Positions 1-13,700 of a stretch of 30,880 nt of DNA are shown piece by piece; within the stretch, counting starts at the first letter, position 1, and every line of letters starts with the position of its first letter. The notes under the pieces are model-generated. The model saw only the letters and a program-made list of their open reading frames with translations. It had not been told where the DNA came from and made no database searches. The position numbers were made by a program, and so were the translations under genes. The stretch covers positions 29,017 to 59,896 of the forward strand of contig BMAT01012988.1 of assembly GCA_019649035.1 (NCBI GenBank), written 5' to 3'. This DNA comes from Elysia marginata (Eukaryota > Mollusca > Gastropoda > Plakobranchidae).

Positions 1-216
1 TAGTTTTGTTGTGGGATCACCTATGACTGTCCGTGTTTTTCTTAGGGCAAGTTCAAGATATATTGTGAACAGTGCTGGACTTAATCCATCGCCTTGAGGG
101 GTACCAATGTTGCTGTTAAACGGTGCTTGGATGTCAGCTTTATTTATTCTGGTTTCTAGTGTTGTGTTACTGAGCAGGAATCTAACTAATCTAAATTCGT
201 CTTCTTCCAAAATGTG
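1..216 (-). mobile_element. Reverse transcriptase fragment of a retroelement, cut by the window edge
   Basis: Read on the minus strand, 72 codons from 216 down to 1 are open without a stop. They contain the RT signature GTPQGDGLSPALFTIYLE, the conserved PQG block of finger/palm motifs found in non-LTR and related retroelement reverse transcriptases. The preceding stretch (EEDEFRLVRFLLSNTTL) also fits the region just before that block. The catalytic YxDD box would lie beyond position 1 and is not visible, so intactness cannot be judged. The upper boundary near 216-235 is uncertain because the sequence turns into an A-rich stretch. It lies downstream of the LSS 3' end and in the same orientation. 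The family is not resolved. Confidence 0.8.
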
Positions 217-691
217 ACTGTAGGTTAAAAAAAACCTCACACTTTTTTATTTGTCACAATGAAAGACAAACATGGACCAAAACTCAAAACAATCAGACAA
301 TAAAGGACTTTTTTTCGGGGGTAGGGGGGGGGGTAACATTAAAAAAATTTCTTTAAAATGCCACACTGATTGACAACCGAGGCACTTAAATTTGAGCGTT
401 GTTGGTGGATTAGTTCAACCACTTTAGAAATCTGTCCAAAAAAACCAAAGGACTTTAAATAACATAACCTTTTATCAACAAGCCAGTCAAAAAGTTGTTC
501 TGTTCCCCTACACTTTTCTCTGAACGGCTGCTTGCAATTTGTACCTATGTTTTTTATCTCAAGAAATCCGGCTTTTCAAAGAGCATGTAACTAAGTAGGA
601 TGTAACATTTCATGTATTCACCAAATGTGGTTTTGATTTAGCGATCAGAGGCAAATAAAAACATTTTGTACAGTGTTTTTCTTTCCAACAG
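217..691. other. Spacer between the RT fragment and the LSS 3' end
   Basis: AT-rich sequence with poly-A and poly-G runs (for example 323-333). I see no gene or recognisable repeat boundary here. Confidence 0.5.
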
Positions 692-697
692 TTTATT
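692..697 (-). promoter_or_regulatory. Candidate LSS polyadenylation signal (AATAAA)
   Basis: TTTATT on the plus strand is AATAAA on the minus strand. It is the first canonical signal I found after the LSS stop codon and would imply a 3' UTR of roughly 0.9 kb (about 670-1598). Variant signals nearer the stop cannot be excluded. Confidence 0.45.
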
Positions 698-1598
698 CTT
701 TTTAAAATCTCATAATAGATCTTTATCGTAAAACAATATACACGTACATATATTTTTTGCATTTAAAACACCTCAAATTACTTTCACCTCAATTCCTTAG
801 TCCTTAAACATCAAAACATACAGTATGAAGGATGTAAATTAGAAACACACATGTCACTCAATAGTCAAAACTTGAGAAAACATTACATCATATTTTATCC
901 TATGCATATTTAAAAGAATACAAACTTCTCTTTGCATTTGAAATAAACAAAACTACTTTTTTTCTACCTGCCCATTGTCCATGACAATAAAAATTAAATA
1001 ATCTTGAGGCAATCCAGAGAAATTAACAGAAAAGACTGCAAACTTATAAGTACAATGAAGCTCTTTTAAGATAAACCCCTCTGGGTTCCACTAAACAACT
1101 TTACTTTGTTCAAAGTTAAAAAAAAAAAAAAAAAAGAAAAAGGGAACAAACATCTGGTTAGCATTAAATTAAAGTTTATCTTAATCAGAATCCACTGTAA
1201 GAAACAAATCAGAAAGAAAATGAAAATGAACATTTCAAAACTATTGACAGGCATAACACATTATAACTGAGACCTTCATTCACATCTAACAAAAAATGAA
1301 AACATTTTTGTCCTGCTTTTGCAAACATTTCAAACAAAATTAAGTCTCTTTGGTCCATAAACAATAGCAAAAACATAATCAGTAAGTGGACACATTGTAA
1401 AAAGAAAGGTATATATGTTAAAAAAGATGGCACACAATAAATTATTATGACTTCAGCTGACTACCTTCTCCATGTCCAAACTCCTATCCCATGAAGTAGA
1501 TAAGAAACTCACTTTGTTTAGATTTTAGTTTACTTATACAATAATTTACTTTTACAAGAGTGTGATGTATAAGTTTTAGTCTAAAGCTTTTTCAAAAA
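698..1598 (-). other. Probable LSS 3' UTR
   Basis: AT-rich sequence immediately after the LSS stop codon, with no coding potential. The short open frames at 1066-1254 and 1209-1433 are Phe/Leu-rich translations of A-rich DNA and resemble no known family. Confidence 0.45.
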
Positions 1599-1727
1599 TC
1601 ATTTCTTTGCAAGTTTACTATGAGGATAAAGATGAACAAAGCGGCCTAAAGTCCAAATAGGGAACACATTCCGATAGCTTGTATAGCTGATTGCACAAGA
1701 TTTATTGAACACTCCTGGGATGTTTTC
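1599..1727 (-). CDS. LSS: LSS terminal coding exon 17 (residues 694-735 and stop)
   Basis: Encodes [20 protein letters not shown], then FPIWTLGRF and the end LAKK followed by TGA (1601-1599). Phe700 is the counterpart of human Phe696. Acceptor atatttcacag|GAA. Confidence 0.97.
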   Translation of the reverse strand, partial: ENIPGVFNKSCAISYTSYRNVFPIWTLGRFVHLYPHSKLAKK

Positions 1728-4700
1728 CTGTGAAATATAACATAGAAACAAAATTTATAGAACTGTAAAATGTAAGCCTGTTATTGCATGTCAATTCTCA
1801 TTTCTATTAAAACTAAACAACAGACTTTTTTTCCCTCTTAATTATCAGTCCTATGTTTTACTGTTTAATATGTATAAATACGTTTACATGTGATACGCAA
1901 CTTACTGTGAAAACAAATTTCCTGTGAGATGAATAAAATTTATCTTATCTTATCTTATAGTTATAGCAAGAAAATTGTACCAACACGCTGTCCTTGCTAA
2001 CCAAGATATTTTTGTTCTTTTCATACGATCCTGGTCCATCATTGGAACCAATCCAAGACGCCACTTAGCCTAATGGCACAAAATTTGTTGATGAATGTTT
2101 AAAAAAAAGTTTTAAAAAACCTTAAAAGTAAAACTGAAATTCAAGGGAACCTATAAATCATTTTGGTGTGAACAGATTTTGATTTAGCCAGTGCAATTTA
2201 TAGATGGATAAGGTCCTTTAGGGCATCAAAAACTATTTTGCTTTACACAATTTTGGTTGAAAGGGAATCCACTCTATGTTCATACTTTTAACAGGCAAAT
2301 ACAGAAGTTATTAGAGACAATGACTGGCATTTATTTAAGCATCCCTAGCTTTATTTCATGTTAAGTGATAAAACCGAGCGTTGAGGAAAAGTCATTTTCA
2401 ACCAGAGAATGAAGAAAACTAAGTTCCAAGGAAAAGGTTGTGACCGAAGCAGTTGTTTATTGTGAAAAAAAAAAAGTTGAAATAGACGTATTTTCTCAGT
2501 TTTCTCAAGTGCATGATTGTTATCTTAAAATACAGTGCAGTCTGCATAAGTCGAAATGAACCCCCAGTGTATTTAACTAAACAAAAATAATTCAGGTATT
2601 ACTAAAATTTGTAAAAATGTATATTTTTATTTCATAAAATGTTTAATTTAAAGCATTAAAAACCTTGAAAGAAAGTTTTAAAAATTCTTTTTTTATGGGG
2701 CAATACACATTTATTGACAGCTTTCCTTATCGGAAAATTTGTGAATATTACTATTTTTTTTAAATTTTCATTAGGAAATGTTCTCAGTGGAAACATCTCA
2801 TTATTCTAAGTTTTCTAAGCTTGTGGTTTATTTTTCCTCTTTGGCTTTGTTAGAAATACTTAAGATTTGAACTCATTGCAATGGCTTTTGATTAGTCAGG
2901 GAAGAAAACGTATGGTGAAAATACCTGTTCTAGGGTGGTCAATTCAATTCAGTTTGATTCAAGTTTATTCAGTCAATACCAAGGCACTAAGTACATTTAT
3001 TGAAAATAATTGAGGCTTAAGTTGGCTAACAGATGTCAACATCATCAGAATTACCTTAATTGCACACAAGTAAAATGTTAAAGAAAATAAATGTGATCTC
3101 TCCTTCACACAACAAACGCTCACTCTTTTTCTCTCTGTCTTTCTGGACCTGGTGCCTGATGATATCTCTATCTTGTCTTTGACCAACAACCAATGCATGT
3201 ACTTATCTAAACCTATCTTGCTCAACTGAACAGTCCGCCTCCTTTTGCTTTTCACCAACCTCCTTCCTTCCTTCCCATTAACCAAGGACTAAATACTTTT
3301 ATCCTTCAATGATTTTTCCCAAACATGACAAAGAATTTGTTACGAAGAATAACACAAAGGAATTAATGTAGCTATTAAGGTGAATCTTATTAATTTTTTA
3401 AGTTTACAATATTCCAATTTTTTTCTGAAAAAGTCAGAGTCTGCGGAGTTTGCATAATATATCTTGAAAAACACTGGCTACCTTTAAACAAATATCAAAG
3501 TGACAGTATTTATAGTTGCTGGGACTTGAAATAGAAAAAAAATCAAGCAAAGCCATTCAACTTACCTGCGGCCAATCCCCATTGGACATCTGGCGTGACA
3601 TAATTACTTTGATTCCCCTCTCAATGATCTCCACGTCAGGGTACCTAACAACATACAAACAATTCTTTAAAATGTCTGATTACTTTGAGCTCAATACGGA
3701 AGACAACATCTTATTCAGATATGAATCAAACAACAAATAATTATATAAATGTATTTAACAGGGAACTATAGTCTATTCCAACTCTCATCATTGTTACTGC
3801 AATGGTGTTTCCTGGTGTAAAGATGTACTTAACCACAGTGTCAATTTTTAATGGTAATAACTGAACTAGAATGTCCATTTTCAACAGATAACCCATCATT
3901 TGCCTTTGCATTTTTTTAATATTTTAAATCAGTGTCTGTAGGAGTTATTATTAAAACTAATTTAAATAATATTTTTGGGACCATATGGTCTGCAGTTGAT
4001 GTTATTAAATGAATAAGAGAAGTTGCTTGTAACTAGGCTAAAAGCTTCACATCTTTAAAGGAAGAGTTGCTGAAAACTAAAATCCTAAACCATCACATGA
4101 GATGGAAGAGCTAGATCACCCAATGTTTCATGACTCAATCCATTTGATAAATTGATTACGCTGAGAACATACAGCTTACAATATTCAAATTATATTATAT
4201 GTATCGGTACAAAAATTTGATTGTGATAGTGAAAGAACTCTTGGAGCAGATGATGGGACATGGATATGGTAAAGAGTCCCCACAGAAATGTCAGAAAAGA
4301 GACAGTGTGCGTTACTGTGGTTTGTCTAAATCAAATATCCATAACACAAAAACCTGTCAATAATTTACAAGACTTACCTGACAGCCATAAGGGCCATCAA
4401 TGCCCAACAGGTATTAACCACCTGTGATGCATCACTAGGTATATACTGTCGGATCTCACAACTCTCAAAATTCTCTCCCCAGCCACCATCTTCCATCTGC
4501 TGACTGAGCAGAAAGTCGCATCCTTTTTTTACAGCTGCTGGTAAAGTTTTTCCGCTGCCATACAAAAAACCCATAGAGGCATACGCCTCCAGGGCAAACC
4601 AAGCCCCATAAGTAAAACAGACACCCCAGCTGCCTTCCCATGAGCCATCAGGTCTCTGCTTTTCCTGGATATATTCCAATCCCTTTATGAGAGCCTGCTC

Positions 4701-7700
4701 GATCTCCAAACTACGATATGATGGGTAAATCTTGTGGAATGTAGCAAAACATTGCATAACAGCAGATGTGCATTCCACATACGTGTAGTCAATCATTATG
4801 TCACCTGAAGAACAGAAAGAATATCAACCCATTACTTTATAATAAAGTTAAAATATTTATCAGGGGCAGAAAGTTATAATTTTAAAATTGATATTCGAAT
4901 ACTTTCCTAAGTCAAACTACAGTCACTCCTCTTTTATAGTATATACCGGTACTGATAGTTTTTGAGACTTGAAATATCTGGACTGGAATGTAAATATGTA
5001 ACTTATTGCAATTAGGTAGATAGATCTAAATTTCATTCCATCAATTTTGAAATAAAACAGAATTTATGACACATTTGAAAAGGAAGAAAAAGGTTACTGA
5101 TTAATTAACTACAGTAAAAAATTTGCTCTTGTACAAAAATGTGCTTGCTCATTGGTTTCAGGAAAGAAAAACAAGGTTTGATGTTTTTCAGACTAACAAC
5201 TAACATGACAGTTTTATCAGACTTGAGATTGTAGAAAATTACATTTTAATCTAAGTTTCCAATTACACCAAACAATCTAACAGTCTTTGCAATTCCTACA
5301 GCAGTTAAGTTTACATACCAAACACTTCTGATGCATTAAGAAGCTCCCAGACTTTTCCTCCTCTCTTATCCTCGTATGTGGCCCAGCCACCATCATGGCA
5401 GCGCATACCTAACAGCTGGTAAGGATAAATTTTTAAAACAATCTTCAAATAGGCAAACAAATTTAAACCAAACAAAATACAGTAAACTCTGCTGCAGGCA
5501 ATCTCTAGGGTACACACTTAATCACATCCAAGTAGGTGAAAAATTGAGTTATATGGAAGTCCTCATACATAGCTGCCCCAATGGGAACACACAAAAAAAG
5601 CATCAAGTTAAGCAATTTTTACTTCTGCAAAAGTGCCTGTGTTACAGTGCAATAAAAAAGTTCTCTGATTTATAGCTGGTAGGAAGTTGGTTTCCCTTAC
5701 AAAGAAAAACACAATAGGGCCTTCAAAGTCTAAGTTTGATAATTCATTACTCTCATAATGAATCCCAGCCTTGTAATTTTTCAGATGTTATCCAGACTTA
5801 GTGACTCATTTAGGGGGTTCCCATCTTTTTAAAGATTTCTCAACCTGGCGTGGGTCCTACTATACTAAAGAACTGTTCTTCAGGGCACACAAACAGACAA
5901 AACAGTTGTGTATACCAACAAGCAGATAAATTTTAGCAAAACAAAACAAAATCAACCTTTTGAAACATCTATGACTTTGCCTACCAGGTCTATCCCTCTG
6001 TAGAGTCTTTCAGGTGGTACAGGGTCCTTAAATTGACATTTATCTTGGAGTTTCATGATGGCTTTCAGACCCTCAGCTGTGCAGTCTGAAACAATCCAGC
6101 CACATTCTCTTGTGTTAAAAGGGAAGCCTCCCTGAAAAAAGAAAAAAAAACATATCTTTGTTCTTCCGTACAAATAGGTCTTACAAGTTTCAGTGTTCTA
6201 ACTTGCTAATCAAACATAATTTAAAATAGTAAGTCTAATGAAGCTCATTGTGTCCATAAAAATAGAAATACTACCAAAGAAATTTTTTCTTGTTTTCAAA
6301 AAGGATGTATCTTTCTGAAAAATAATAATTTTATTGATGTTTAAATAACTCAACAAAAGCTGTAAGGAAGGTGTAAGGAAGTCAATCATGAGTGCTAACA
6401 CAAAAGAATCAAACATTGTGAGTAACACATGAAAAAGTGTAAAAAGGCAAGAGTAAACCAGGGATGAAAAAAAACCAAACTAGATAGTGTGTTTAACAAG
6501 ACACTACAATCAATCTTGCTGTCATTAAGGCGAGCAATCAAAAAATCTTCCTCCCAGTGTTTGGAGGCCAGATTTTAGACTTAGTGTTTCATAAACTCAG
6601 TGGTCAGAATGAAATAGAAAGGAAAAGAATAGAATATTGAATGCAATATGAAAACTAAAGCATCCAAAAAAAATCACAATTTTCTTCAACATTCCCATGA
6701 AAAGCCATAGAAACAGTAAAAAAAATATTTCAACAAAACAAAGCAAAGAGCATGAGGCTAGGAACTCAGGAGTAATTAATTTGGGAACTATATTATACCA
6801 CGCAACCTCAACCACCTGAGTGACATCGCCCAGAACAGACAGCAGTGGACACAACTTTCAGCAAAGATACAAGAGACTACGGAGGCAACCCTGTCAGAGG
6901 ACTGTGGTGCGGAAAACATATATATGTCAAGTAAATGGCACTTTCATTTTTTGTTTATCTACAACCACAATGGAAATGGAGGCTGCTGTGAGGCAGTTGT
7001 AAGTTTAACAGATATTTAAACAAGGACGGTGATAACACCATCTAAAAGACGTACGTCAGTTTTTTGTCTGTAAAAAGTCTCATAGCCTGGTGGATTTCCT
7101 TTCATCTGAGTCAGCTTCAGGAAATGGTGTGTAGAGGCCAGGCAAGTTTCCATCTCATCCATATTTGCTGCTCCTCCCTAAAAAGGATACAAAATTCAAG
7201 TTCTTTTAATACTGAAGATTTTGTTTAAAAAAACTGATTTGTTTTTTTGAAAAACAGCATGAGATCTTTGAAGGAAAAAAAAGTTTTCTTTTTTCCCATT
7301 CCTAAAAAGCATGTGATGAACAGTTAACAATAGTTGAATTCAGAGAGCACATAAGATGCTGAAAGCTGAGCAAGTACAAGTAAGTGATCTTTATCATGTG
7401 AAAAGGCATAAAGCTCAATAATTACTTTGTGATAGCAAATGATCAGATGTGAGAATTCAGTTAGATGAAGGCTGAGATCACTCAAACACACATACACAAA
7501 AGACCGATAATTTCATTAGATGCAGATTTTTTAAAACAAGTTTAAAACCGAATGTCATGCAATTACCTCTAGAAAAGCTAAGGCAGCAAAGGAAGTGTCC
7601 CATAACTGACTGCCACTGGTACCCTAGAGAAAAAAAAATGTGAGAAATGTATTAAAAAATATCAAAAGAAAAATGATTAGACAAGGAGAAATGATAAAAA

Positions 7701-10700
7701 CACTGTAATTTGCAAACCCAGTCTGCCGTGAGAAACACATTTCTCTCAGCATGAGGCACAGAGAGGTGGTTAGCAGATACCCTCTCTAGACATTTACTCT
7801 ACCTGAGTCCAAACCGATGCTCCAAGAACAAAACAGGCACAAATAAATATTTCATCTACCTTAAGGATATAAGCTAACTCTTCCAACATAACAGCCACAG
7901 ACCTTATCAATTTGACTACCATTCATCAGAGATCCCTTTCAAGCCATTTTTAAATAAATCATAAATTCAAGTTATTTGAGCACTGATTACCATACAATAC
8001 AGGTTACAAAGGTATGAGATGAGAAATAAATCCACTTACTGACATTTTCATACCGTCTAAACCAATCCTGGAGACACAAAAAATAAGAGGAAGACATTAA
8101 TTATTACTTAAGATAGGAACGTTAAACATCAATTTTAGCCCTATGAATGATGCTATTTTATTCTTTTCAAAACTAAACTACAAAGCAGATTTTTTTTGAA
8201 AATTTCAAATGTAGTTGCTAAGAATAGATTATAGATCTGCAGAACAAATTTTTGGATTAATGTACTACATTGTATTTTTGTTGCCTTTGTAAACAATAAA
8301 TGCAAATGGACAAACAAAATACCATAAATAGTCATCAACCCTGAACTGGTGTTGCTTGAAGCTTTCACTGAGTGGCCCTTCTTCATGGTACCGAATCAAC
8401 ATGTTGATAACTTTGGAGATCTGGATATCAGAGAATCCATGATTCAGCATGCTTACTTCCATTTGCAAGAGAAAAGAAATCAAAAGCACAACTTGGCTTT
8501 ATAAAGTACACTTGACACTAGACTATGAAAAAAAATACAAATGTAATTGATGTATTAAAGAAACATAAATCTAAACTGAAGATAATCTATTCCATACGTA
8601 TCAAATTAGTATTTATGCTAAAAAGATCTGAAAATATAATTCCTAAAACGCATCAATTCAGATTTGAGACAAATATGATGATATGTTTTCATCTAAATAA
8701 AAAAAAAGAAAAGAAAATGTGTTGCAAAAACTACAAATTAAGTGAAGCTAATAAAAAAGAATTTAAAAACATGACTCACAGGTCCAATGCTAATACAACT
8801 GGTAAATTTGTCATCAGCAGCTATGTGTTTGTACATAGATCCAAGTGCTATTTTTCTGATGAAAGAAATGCAGATCTTCTCATACAAGTTCAGCACAACT
8901 GTTGAAAAGAAATGGTAAAGAGTCAGTCAGTACAAAAGCCAGCTTTAATTGAGAGCATTAGTATGTTTTTATTTGCTGAACACTTGCAACCTGAATTGGG
9001 CTTAAAAGTTTATATCTGGTCTCAGCTATTGAGATGACAAAATGATAAGAAATGACTATAGAATAAATCAAACAAATATAAACATATGAGTGATCCTCAC
9101 CACTTACAGAAAATGATGTCCAGCACCATTGAGTGAGGTGTGTACAGGTCAGCAGAGGAAACATTATTGCGGTTTCCTTTCCAGTCTATTTTGTCAAAAT
9201 CCTCGACAAAAATTTCCTGAAAAAGGAATATATTAAAAAAAAAAACCCATCAAACTAAAGTTAATAATGATACTATCTAGATTTCTATGGCGTCTTTCAC
9301 AATAAAATAAAGTCCCAAAGCCCTTCACAAAATAAAAACTATACAATTTCTTTAATACAAGTTTACAAAACATGGATAAAATAGACAATTGAAAATTGAA
9401 AAATCAATTCAAAAATAAAAATAGACACATGAAGTGCAAAAACATGGACAAGACAATTTGTAAATTTAGAGTTCCGTTTTGAAACAAGTATGTCTTCAGA
9501 ACTAATTTAAATCCAGATAAAGATTCAGACTGTTGGACTGACAAGGGTAGAATATTGCAAACATCTGGGCCCTGGAATGTAATAGGTTTTCCATTTCGTT
9601 CTAGGTTTTGCTAAAAAATTCTTCTTTTCTTATCTCTAAGCCCTTGTAGGAGTGTAAGGTATAAACATATTACACAAATAGGTTGGATAATTTGGAAGAT
9701 TTAAACATCGGAATACAATAGATGCTGCTTTAAACTCAATGCGTTGTTTAACTGGTAGCCAATGAAGCTCTTTCAATAAAGGTGTAACATGATCCCTTTT
9801 CTTCTTTCTGTATACCACTCTGGGCCTAAATATCTAATACTTCCATCTGGTTTGGATGGTTGAGTCATCAAGTTTAAGGTATTACAGCATTTTTACAAAA
9901 ACTATTCAAGTTGATTGTCTACCTGCAATTTCACCTCCTTTTGTAAAATTGACGTGCATGTTTCATTTTTAATACCACTGTTTAATGTTGTAAACAAAAA
10001 TACAAAATAAACAAAAAAAGATTAAAAAAAAAAATAATAAAATTAAGACCAAAAGTATTTAATTTGATCTTTGCATTTTCAATGTTTCAAATGAAAAATA
10101 AAGACTTGCGCCATGTTAAATTGGTTTTATAAAACTAAACTAACTTAGAGTACTAGCTTTAGGGACTCACTTTTCTCAGCTGCCTAATAAGGTCATCTTC
10201 TGGGGCCTGGATCCTTCGACCGAAGCAATAAGCCATAGGGAGATAAACCTGGCGGCAGTGACACCACAGCTTGCTGGGATGAAAGGGAAGCCACTGTGGC
10301 AAAAGCCTGTGGAGCATATTGATCAAACTAATGTTAAAACAGAACAAAAATAAAGTTGGGGATATCAAAGATGGCACTCAACTTTTCTGATAAGGTAATA
10401 ACTGAGAATCCTGGGGCCACATTACTCCTAAACATACACAATGTGCCATTAAGGAGCATTGAATTGTTATTATTCAAGGGATCAATCTTGTTCAAATTTT
10501 TATGTTCATTAAGTTTCTTAGACTTTAAAAAATGACAAAAAAATGACTGAAAAAATGGCATCCCTAGGACATTGTCAATTGTTTATGTTATAATCATATT
10601 ATCGTCTTTAAAAAAAAAACTAAAAAAAAAGGATTCAAGTAGGTGTCTAGCACCTAAAATACATTTGTGGCTGTAACAAATAAAAAAAAATATTTAGACA

Positions 10701-13700
10701 CAAAGAATGCCAGTCACTGTTCTAATTTCTCTCTGACCATTTTTCTTAAAGAATAACATATGTAGCAGAGCAGTTGCTTTTCAGATGTACTTAAACACCC
10801 AACTATGGGGGCAGCGTAGCAGAGTGGTTAGCGAGTCGGACTTGAGATCTGGAGGTCGTGGGTTCGATTCCTGACCATGTCATGTTGCAATTGCCTTGGG
10901 AAAGCAATTTACCCTAAATTTCCCCATACCAGTCCACCCACCTATAAAGCAGGTACCTAGCTTGAATTTTGTGGAATTGTAGTATTTGAGCACCTAACAG
11001 GCTGCCGTACTGTAATTCTCTGAAATATGAGTTGAATTGGCTTTGGTGAGTATAGGCCTGCTGGGGTAAATATGTAAAGTCATGAGACTGCCTTCAGCGG
11101 TGGAGGACTCTAAACATATTTATTTATTCTATTTTTGACCGGTTGCATGTAAGTATGAGATGGCATGTAAACTTTCGTGTCTGATAATTTCTTAAACCTG
11201 GCTAATGAAGTGAACCCATAAAACTTTGAAGGTGAAAAGCTACAACTAGTAAAAGGCATCAGAGCATTGAGACTAGAGCTTCTAAAAAATAATCAACTGT
11301 ACCCAACAATTTTAGCTTAGCAGACTTGATCTCCTACCCACCACATTTCTGGGAAAAGAGAGTTGACCCCTTCCCACTTGTAGACATTGAGGACACAAAG
11401 CCAGAACTTTCCCCATGATGGAATGGCTAGAGCGCCACCTGAGGATTGAAAAAGAGGAAAACAATTTTACCACAAACTATTCTCTTATTGTTGATTCATA
11501 AAGCACATGCTCCTCACATGAACTTTAAAGCCATGCAATGTGCTCAAAATTTGACCATAATTGCTGAAATATTATGAAAGGTAAATGAAGCTGGTCGTAT
11601 ACCATCATTAAAAGTAGAAATCTAAATTACTTTTCAGCCTGAAAAAACTTTATATGGGAAAACAAAAACTCTGTGAATCTCTATTGTCCAGAGATAAAAT
11701 ATTTCTGTAATTTCTGAATAAGTGTAAGTATGTAAAACCATGAAACCAACTTGCTCTTAACTCCATGAGCTCAGCTAAATCTCTTTAAAAAACAGAAACG
11801 ACTTTATAATAAACACTTTTCTTTTATCAAAAAGGATCTATTTTGGCTGTTCACATCAATGTGGGTTACTGAGGAAGTTGCAGTCAGCACTTGCCTAGTT
11901 TATGAAGCAGCTTCTGAGTCTTGACCAGATCAGGATCATCAGATGACACCCCAAGCATTCGCATTGCACAATAGTTCAGAGCACACCCAAACACTGTAGG
12001 TGGACCTTCAATATGACTGCCAGTATACAAAGTAGAGTCATCAGATGATTACATTTGTAGAAAATATTTCTCTAGAATATAAGTAAACTTAGTTATCTCT
12101 ACCTAAGCACATCAAAAATTTCTGAGCCTTTTACAATTTGGTGGAAAAGAGAGAACTCAGGCAAATGAACTGAGTATGAACAGCGTACAACACATTAGAT
12201 ACTTTCTTAAAAATGTAAAATGACAGATTATCTTTTGATCAAAATACTTGAGCCAAAGTTCAGCTATTTTCCAAGCAGCATGACAAAAATGACAAACTGA
12301 AGGTTCAAATTGGAACAAATACAATGTTCTTGAATGAAACCTTATTTCTGACATTACACACTTTTATACTTCCAGCATTTTTAAAATATTATCCCACCTT
12401 ACCTACTCTGTGATACAAATAAAAATAGAACAATTTCACCCCATAGCATTAAAAAAATTCCACCACAATCTGCTAGAAGCCTATAAAATAGCTTTAAAAG
12501 GATGAGAAAACTTAATCTTGGCTCTAAATTTTTTCAACATACAATCATACTTAAAGGTGCCAACCAAGTACTAGAGAAGAGTGTTCAAACCACCTATATA
12601 AAGAGTATTTTCCAATAAGAAGGTGTATTTTTTAACTACCGCTAAAAATTGTGTGCAAAATAAAAAAATTAAACAGAGATGTCAGCCTTGCATCAGTCAA
12701 AAGTATATAAGCCAACCCCAAAAAGTTTATGCATTTATTTGTTTTCTTAACCTCACTGACAGTGTATGAACTAATAAAAAAAAAAACTGCGGGGTACCCA
12801 CTTCTTTGGTTTTTAAAAATTTCTATCTAACAATTTATGCGTGTATCACTATCAGTATTACATAGTGCAAAATACGGTATAGCCATTCAATGGCCTTATT
12901 TAACTAGTTATTGTAAGGGTAGACTTTTTCATTCATATTTTAGAATTGTGATTTATGCTAATCATCTAGTGCCTGAAAATTCATATCTGGTCCCTGAAAA
13001 ATTTGATGAGATGTATGTGTGTTCAGTAAAAAAAAATTTAAAAAAAAAAAAAAGGCTATCAAAAATTAATGTGTTCAAAATTAACACTGACAGTAGAGTT
13101 AAATTTGGATATAGATCTTTTTGGAAAGGATTTCCACACAGGGGTGTCACCCAAGCTAAGCCTAAAATTTATGGTAACAAGTTCTGTCTCATTTTTAGAA
13201 TAAAAGGCCCTATGAAGTGAGATGCATTATTTTTAATTGTAACAGACACTAACAAAACGAAGAGTAATGAGGAATAGCTTAATTTTTACCTCAAATATAT
13301 ATTGGCACCCCAGAGTTGGTTGGTTGGTTGGTTGAATTTTAAAATCTCTTTTCAACTACAAGGTTATATCAGAGAAGGCGCTTGAGACAGTTGAAAGTGT
13401 GCTGCCACACTGTGATGTAAGGAGCGCTTGCTTACACCACACCCAGTCACATTATCCTGACACCGGGCCGACCAGACTTAGCACTAAATCCATAATGCCA
13501 GACACTAGGCGGATCAGCTGCTAATACCAATTTTAAATTCCTTGGTTTGACTCAGCCAGGGATTGAACCCACACCTCCCAATCTCCGAGCAAGTGTCTTG
13601 CCCCTAGGCCACAGAGCCGGTGCACCCCATAGCCGAAATCCTTAATTTACAAATTCTAATTGTATACATGTACTGTGATGGTCATTTAATTTTATCTCCA

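Noticed and set aside
2533..2556. Pogo-type terminal repeat (CAGTGCAGTCTGCATAAGTC)
   Set aside because: It resembles a Tigger end preceded by TA, but I found no inverted partner within the neighbouring sequence.
2965..3285. 106-codon minus-strand open frame in LSS intron 16
   Set aside because: Basic, low-complexity start and no family resemblance; no splice or transcript logic links it to LSS.
5957..5984. Extension of LSS exon 13 to the donor AAAG|gttgat
   Set aside because: It keeps the frame with an alternative acceptor at 5408 but adds seven residues absent from human LSS. The donor at 5984/5985 with the acceptor at 5415 gives a gap-free match.
8525..8905. 126-codon plus-strand open frame
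   Set aside because: It is antisense to LSS exon 8 and intron 8; Lys/Asn-rich shadow translation.
10807..10880. Functional tRNA gene
   Set aside because: The A and B boxes are present, but the 5' end does not pair with a 3' acceptor strand, and the sequence continues into a SINE body.
12837..13220. 127-codon plus-strand open frame in LSS intron 3
   Set aside because: Its composition reflects AT-rich DNA, it has no recognisable domain, and it lies antisense within an intron.
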